NCBI GenBank assembly: GCA_963770375.1
Contig: CAVYPM010000018.1
Location: 83,867 to 147,866, forward strand
Direction of reading: 5' to 3'
DNA from: DASVBE01 sp963770375
GTDB lineage: Bacteria > Actinomycetota > Actinomycetes > Streptosporangiales > Streptosporangiaceae
Length of the DNA: 64,000 nucleotides
Each line of letters begins with the position of its first letter. Positions within the stretch are counted from its first letter, which is position 1. Position numbers and translations under genes: made by a program. Shown here piece after piece: positions 59,888-64,000 of this stretch. The notes beneath the pieces were generated by a model. It saw only the letters and a program-made list of their open reading frames with translations, did no database searches and was not told the DNA's origin.

Positions 59888-61060
59888 CTAATTGGTGACG
59901 TTGATCTCGCCGATCACGCCATGCGCTCCGCGGAACGTGCCCGCGGTGAAGAACAGCGAGCTGGGCGAGCCTGCCGACGGCGGGTTGCCGGTGGGTGATG
60001 GCCCGTCACCGAAAATCAGGCCCCACAGGTTGGGGGCGACAAAGGGCTTCCCGTCGCCTAGCCGCAGGGTGCCCAGGAACCGGCCGGTGCGCGGGTCGAA
60101 CGCGTTGATCTGGCCGTTGCCGTGGTTGCCGATCAGCAGGTCACCGCCGAACGGGCCGAAGTCCCCGGCTTGCGCCAGCGCGACCCCCCACGGCTGGTCC
60201 AGCATGCCGCCCCGGATCAGGCGCTTGAGCAGCATGCCGCCGGGCGAGAATACGTCCACGAACCCGGCGCCCAGGTGGGCCCGGGGCGCGGCGTACGTGA
60301 CCACGATCGCGGGCCCGATCGCCGCGATGTTGAACGGCGCAAAGCTCCGCGGGATGAGCGGGTCCCGGAACCGGCCCGGGGTCTTCAGCAGGTGGAAGCC
60401 GGGGCCGAACACGTCCACGTTGCGGTGCGCGGCGTCGGCCGCGTACAGCCGGTCTCCCTGCTGGGCCAGCCCGGTGAAGACCGCGCCCCGCACCCTGGCG
60501 CCCACCCGGGCGGCGGTGGCCGGGTGGGCCTGGGTGCCGCCCACGGTTGGCGCCCAGCCCGCGATGACGCCTTTCAGGGTGGCGAACAGGAACACCGCCG
60601 GGGCCCTCGACTTGCCGTCCGTCACGGTGAACTTGGGGCTGCCCCCGGTCACCGTGGTGTTGAAGGCCTGGCCGGTGGGGTGGCCGCCCGGGATCGACAC
60701 CACTAGCGGCACCGGGTTCAGCTTCTGATGGGGGTCACCGGGGTCCGCGCCGCCGTACAGGGTGGTGTTTCCGCGGCCTTCGTTGGAGACCCAGAGCGGC
60801 CCCTGCGGGAACTCGGAGACGCCCCAGGGGTCAACCGTGCTCGGGTCCGCCGTCGGCGTCAGCTTCGGGTTGCTGGAGACCAGGTCGGTCCTGCTGTACG
60901 GCTGGGGCGCGCCCGGGTGCACCGACGCCAGCCCGGTCCCCGCGGGCAGCGCCAGCGCCGCCGCGGCCCCGGCCGCCAGTACCCCGCCCACCCGGCCAGG
61001 CCAGGCCGTCCTCCCCGTCCTGTGCCCGCGTTCCGCGTGCCTTCCGGTCGTTCCCGGCAT
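59888..61060 (-). CDS. TIGR03118-family secreted beta-propeller-like protein
   Basis: A 390-aa product with a twin-Arg-free signal peptide (VGGVLAAGAAAALALPAGTG) and a mature part of repeated blades: DPWGVSEFPQGPLWVSNEGR, GVIAGWAP, LYAADAAHRNVDVF, GGMLDQPWGVALA, LLIGNHGNGQINAFDP, NLWGLIFGDG. This matches the TIGR03118 family of uncharacterised exported proteins. ATG 61060 after GGGAGTGAAGGC. Flanked by a terminator, so probably monocistronic. Function unknown. Confidence 0.87.
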   Translation of the reverse strand: MPGTTGRHAERGHRTGRTAWPGRVGGVLAAGAAAALALPAGTGLASVHPGAPQPYSRTDLVSSNPKLTPTADPSTVDPWGVSEFPQGPLWVSNEGRGNTTLYGGADPGDPHQKLNPVPLVVSIPGGHPTGQAFNTTVTGGSPKFTVTDGKSRAPAVFLFATLKGVIAGWAPTVGGTQAHPATAARVGARVRGAVFTGLAQQGDRLYAADAAHRNVDVFGPGFHLLKTPGRFRDPLIPRSFAPFNIAAIGPAIVVTYAAPRAHLGAGFVDVFSPGGMLLKRLIRGGMLDQPWGVALAQAGDFGPFGGDLLIGNHGNGQINAFDPRTGRFLGTLRLGDGKPFVAPNLWGLIFGDGPSPTGNPPSAGSPSSLFFTAGTFRGAHGVIGEINVTN

Positions 61061-61147
61061 GCCTTCACTCCCTAGGTGCGGCTACTGGTCACTGCCTACG
61101 GTGGCCAGCACCGCCGTAAGGGAGCACGGCTCAGAACCGAACCAGGT

Positions 61148-62461
61148 TCAGCAAAGGGCCGTACCCGGCCCGCGGAGCCAGGCCGCGGCGTCGGCGATGA
61201 CCTCAGGATCCATGTGCTGGGCGGGCTCGTACTCGGCGGGCGACGAGGGGCCGGAGCCGGGGAAGAAGAGGTGGTTGTCGGCGTCGTAGACGCGGATGGT
61301 GACGTCCTTGCGGCCGGCCAGGGCGGCCTGCCAGCGGGAGAGGTCGTCGCCGGTGGTGACCTGGTAGTCGCGGCCGCCCTGCACGATCAGCATCCGGGTG
61401 GGAAGCGCCGCCGCGGCGGCGGGCGGGTCGTAGCCGCGCAGGTCCAGCCAGTAGGGCGCGGGGATACCGAACGGCAGCGTTTCCCGTGGTGTGGCGGCGG
61501 ACAGGCCGGGGTCATCGACGGCTTCTGCCTGCGCGGTGATCGCGTCCAGGGCCGGCTGGATGGCCGCCGGGCCGCCGGGGCTGACGGTGCCCAGGTAGCG
61601 GAACTGGCGGACCGCAGACCAGTGCAGCGGCTCCGCTCCCCCGGCCAGGATGATCATCCCGGCGACGGCTGGGCCCGCTGCGGCGGCGGCGGCGACCCGG
61701 GGGGCCACCGAGCCGCCGAGGCTGTGCCCGGCGAGGTAGAGGCGGGCCGGGTCGATAGCCGGGTGCTCGCTCAGCAGGCGCAGGCCGGCCAGCGCCTGCG
61801 GGACGTACTCGTCGGTGAGCGTGAACGCCGGGCGGGCGGCGCACTCGGCCGGGTGGGCGTGGGTGACCTTCTCAAAGCGGAGCACGGCGATGCCCGCGCT
61901 GGCCAGGCCCCAGGCGAGGTCCTTGAGCGGCTTGCTGCGGCCGATGGTCTCGTCCTGGTCGTGCGGGCCGGAGCCGGACAGCAGCAGGACGGCCGGCCGG
62001 GTCCTTCGCGGCCGGGCGCCGGGCGGGGGACGCTCAGCGTGCCGGGGACGGCGAGCGGCGGGTCGCCGAGAGTGACCCCGGTCTCGGTGAACGCGGCGGG
62101 GTTGGCGTACGGCGGCGGCTCCCACGGCGCGGCCGGTTCGGCGGCGCCGGCGGGAGGAACTGGATCCCGATGATCCAGTTCTGCTCTCCCGCGAGGCCGA
62201 TCGCGATGACCAGCTCACCGCCCTCGAAGGTCAGCGGGATCTTGGCGGTGGTCACGCCGGGTCCGGCGGGCTCGGTCAGCGGCGTGCCCACCCGGTGACC
62301 GGCCCGTGCTGGGCCAGCTCACCCTCCCACTCCGCCCGCAGCGCGTCGGCCGAGACCATCGGCCGGAGCGGCGGCGCGAACCGCTCGCAGAGCTCAGCGA
62401 ACTGCCCGTTCCTGGCCATGTCGACGACGGCCAGTGCCGCGCCGGCCGGAGATTCGCTCAT
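61148..62461 (-). CDS. DUF3887-like plus alpha/beta hydrolase protein (three frame breaks)
   Basis: Four frame segments join into about 438 aa: an N-terminal DUF3887-like domain (MSESPAGAALAVVDMARNGQ, then TTAKIPLTFEGGELVIAIG), a linker segment (AAPWEPPPYANPAAFTETGV), and an alpha/beta hydrolase with LYLAGHSLGGSVAPR (nucleophile Ser), the Asp in VQGGRDYQVT and the His in YDADNHLFFPG. One base appears lost near 62285, 62145 and 62005-62035; three losses sum to a codon. Because the gene is accessory, true decay is possible, but all catalytic residues survive. Substrate unknown. Confidence 0.75.
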
Positions 62462-62575
62462 CGGTGCTGCCGCCTTCCAGCCCCGGCTCGCCAGCCCCGG
62501 CAGGCGGCCGCCGCCTGATGCACGGCCTGCGCGCCCGCTCCCAGGCTACCGGCTGGCCGCCGGTGGCCGGCCGAG

Positions 62576-63373
62576 TTAGTCGCGGCGGCGGCCGATGGTC
62601 AGGTAGCCGACGAACGTGGCGGTGAGGTGGGAGAGGTTGAGGGACTCCAGGCGGTGCCGGACGCGGGCGAGGAACTCTGTGCGCCGGGGCTCGCCGAGGG
62701 CCTGCGTGACCGACTGGGTGCCCAGGTTCGCCAGGTAGTCCCCGGCGCTGAAGCGGAGCTGGAAGGGGTAACGCAGGGCCGCTATCTCGGTGAAGTACCT
62801 CGCTGCCCGGGGCGGGAGGTGCTGGGAGCCTATCTGCTCGGGAGGCGGCGGTGGGGTGCCCTCCATCCCTGCGGCCCGGTAGTCCTCCTGCACGTCGGAC
62901 CAGAAGCGCCCGGCGTCCGCAGGGCGGGCCCAGAGGCATCCGGCAACGACCATGGCGCCGCCGCGGCGCAGCAGGCCGTGGGGCTTGGCGTAGCGGAGCT
63001 CCGGGTCGATCCAGTGCAGGCTGTTGACGGCCACCACGGCGGCGGCCGGGGCACCGGGCGGCGGCCGCCAGTCCTCGAACGAGCTGGTGACCACCTCGAC
63101 GGCCGGGAAGCCGGCCACCCGGCGCCGGGCGATGGCCGCCAGTTCGGCGCCCAGCTCGACCGCGGTGACAGCCAGGCCGCGCTCGGCCAGCGGCACGGTC
63201 GCCTGCCCGGTCCCGCAGCCGATCTCGATCACCCGGTCTCCCGGGCGGAGCCCGGCAAGGTAGATCAGGTCGTCGAACAGCCCGGCCGGCAGGACGGGCC
63301 TGCTGCACTGGTAATCCTCCGCCGCGCGGTTGAATACGGCCCGCAGGTCATGACGCCCCCGGTCATCCTCCAT
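62576..63373 (-). CDS. Class I SAM-dependent methyltransferase
   Basis: About 265 aa. Motif I is VIEIGCGTGQATVPLAERG near residue 50, followed by VTAVELGAELAAIARRR (acidic end of strand 2) and VVAVNSLHWIDPE. This is the methyltransferase_11 group, broadly like trans-aconitate or small-molecule methylases. ATG 63373 lies 9 nt after GGAGG; an earlier ATG at 63382 abuts it. No pathway partner nearby, so the substrate cannot be named. Confidence 0.85.
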   Translation of the reverse strand: MEDDRGRHDLRAVFNRAAEDYQCSRPVLPAGLFDDLIYLAGLRPGDRVIEIGCGTGQATVPLAERGLAVTAVELGAELAAIARRRVAGFPAVEVVTSSFEDWRPPPGAPAAAVVAVNSLHWIDPELRYAKPHGLLRRGGAMVVAGCLWARPADAGRFWSDVQEDYRAAGMEGTPPPPPEQIGSQHLPPRAARYFTEIAALRYPFQLRFSAGDYLANLGTQSVTQALGEPRRTEFLARVRHRLESLNLSHLTATFVGYLTIGRRRD

Positions 63374-63478
63374 GGGTCCCATCCTCCCCCGGCGCACCGC
63401 TCACGGCCCTGGGTCACATCAGTAGCCGCCGCCGATGGCCGGCCGGGAGGACGGGCCGCCGGTCGCCCGGGCGTTCGC

Positions 63479-64000
63479 CTAACTCGCCGCGCCCTCCCAC
63501 GCGAAACCGTCCGGGTCGGTGAACGGCCCGGCCTCGGCGCTGATCGCGATCCGGTGTGAGCCGGTGCCGTCCGGGGCGACGCCGGCGTCCTTCGCCAGGG
63601 CCTTGCGCCCGTAGAGGCCCAGCTTGACCGGACCGGGCCCGGTGTCGAACTCGACGTACTTGCGGCCGAAGCTCTTGGCCACGGCCAGCCCATGGCCGGT
63701 GTAGAAGCGCTTGCTCTCGGCCACGTCGGCGGCGCCGAGCAGCAGCACGATCTTGTCGATCTGGCGGGTGCCCGGACCGGTGTCCTTCTTCGCCGACGTG
63801 GCGACCTTCCAGATCGTCCCGTCCGGGGCCTGAACGACGCCGCCGTAGCCCCACAGCGACTTCGCCACCGGCCTGAGAGACGTGGCGCCCGCCTCCAGGG
63901 CGGCATCGATGAGACTGCTGACGGCCGAGGGCTGGGACACCGTGAGGGACAGCGTGAACCCGCGGAAGCCTTCCGTCGGCGCGTCGCTGGCCCGCAGGTG
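63479..64000 (-). CDS. VOC-fold glyoxalase/bleomycin-resistance-like protein (truncated by window edge)
   Basis: The frame is open to the right edge, so the N-terminus is outside. The visible 173 residues include FRGFTLSLTVSQPSAVSSLI, LWGYGGVVQAPDGTIWKVAT, IVLLLGAADVAESKRFYTGH and AEAGPFTDPDGFAWEGAAS: the end of one VOC module and a complete second. Such two-module actinobacterial proteins are usually annotated as glyoxalases without a known substrate. The internal start at 63940 is not needed. Confidence 0.85.
   Translation of the reverse strand, partial: HLRASDAPTEGFRGFTLSLTVSQPSAVSSLIDAALEAGATSLRPVAKSLWGYGGVVQAPDGTIWKVATSAKKDTGPGTRQIDKIVLLLGAADVAESKRFYTGHGLAVAKSFGRKYVEFDTGPGPVKLGLYGRKALAKDAGVAPDGTGSHRIAISAEAGPFTDPDGFAWEGAAS

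Overview
The window is 64 kb of high-G+C chromosome from a filamentous-type actinomycete (Actinomycetota). Evidence for this is G/C at almost every third codon position, many GTG starts with GTGA/ATGA stop-start overlaps, the phosphatidylinositol-mannoside genes pgsA-patA-pimA, and the actinobacterial order yajC-secD-secF-apt-rel and pdxS-pdxT-yebC-ruvCAB. It is a core housekeeping region: no prophage, integrase, transposase, CRISPR array, defence island or biosynthetic cluster is visible. I cannot place it below class level from the sequence alone.

Layout, left to right. (1) A 16S rRNA gene on the minus strand at the left edge, with two tandem promoters in its leader; the rest of the rrn operon lies beyond the edge. 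(2) tyrS, mpg and the arginine cluster argC-J-B-D-F-R-G-H, all minus, with a candidate ArgR-controlled promoter ahead of argC and a divergent small lipoprotein gene. (3) pheS-pheT, a PAS histidine kinase, and infC-rpmI-rplT-trmH; infC appears to use an AUC start and has a U-tract terminator in its leader. (4) aroE, mltG, ruvX, alaS, two small membrane-protein genes and rarA, mostly linked by overlaps, then aspS and a metallo-beta-lactamase-fold hydrolase. (5) A two-gene plus-strand island: a membrane-anchored cyclophilin and a DUF349 protein. (6) rel, apt, secF, secD, yajC. (7) ruvB-ruvA-ruvC behind a consensus LexA box, an Eis-like acetyltransferase, yebC, pdxT, pdxS. (8) A LemA-like protein, pimA, patA, pgsA; a plus-strand EF-G2-like GTPase; a HIT protein and thrS. 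(9) A right-hand accessory stretch: L,D-transpeptidase, TIGR03118 protein, alpha/beta hydrolase, SAM methyltransferase, and a VOC-fold gene cut by the right edge.

Together the genes cover translation (Tyr, Phe, Ala, Asp and Thr tRNA synthetases, IF3, L35, L20), arginine and PLP synthesis, protein export, Holliday-junction repair, the stringent response, and envelope lipid and peptidoglycan work.

Two features cut across the window. First, a dispersed repeat of about 140 bp occurs four times, each copy at the 3' end of a gene and sometimes supplying the last codons or the stop. Second, ten genes, most of them essential, show one-base reading-frame breaks, fourteen in all, many in G or C runs. 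The simplest reading is residual sequencing or assembly indels, so I annotate them as intact genes with a corrected frame. I found no convincing previously undescribed multi-gene system; the repeat family and the infC leader are the best candidates for new biology.
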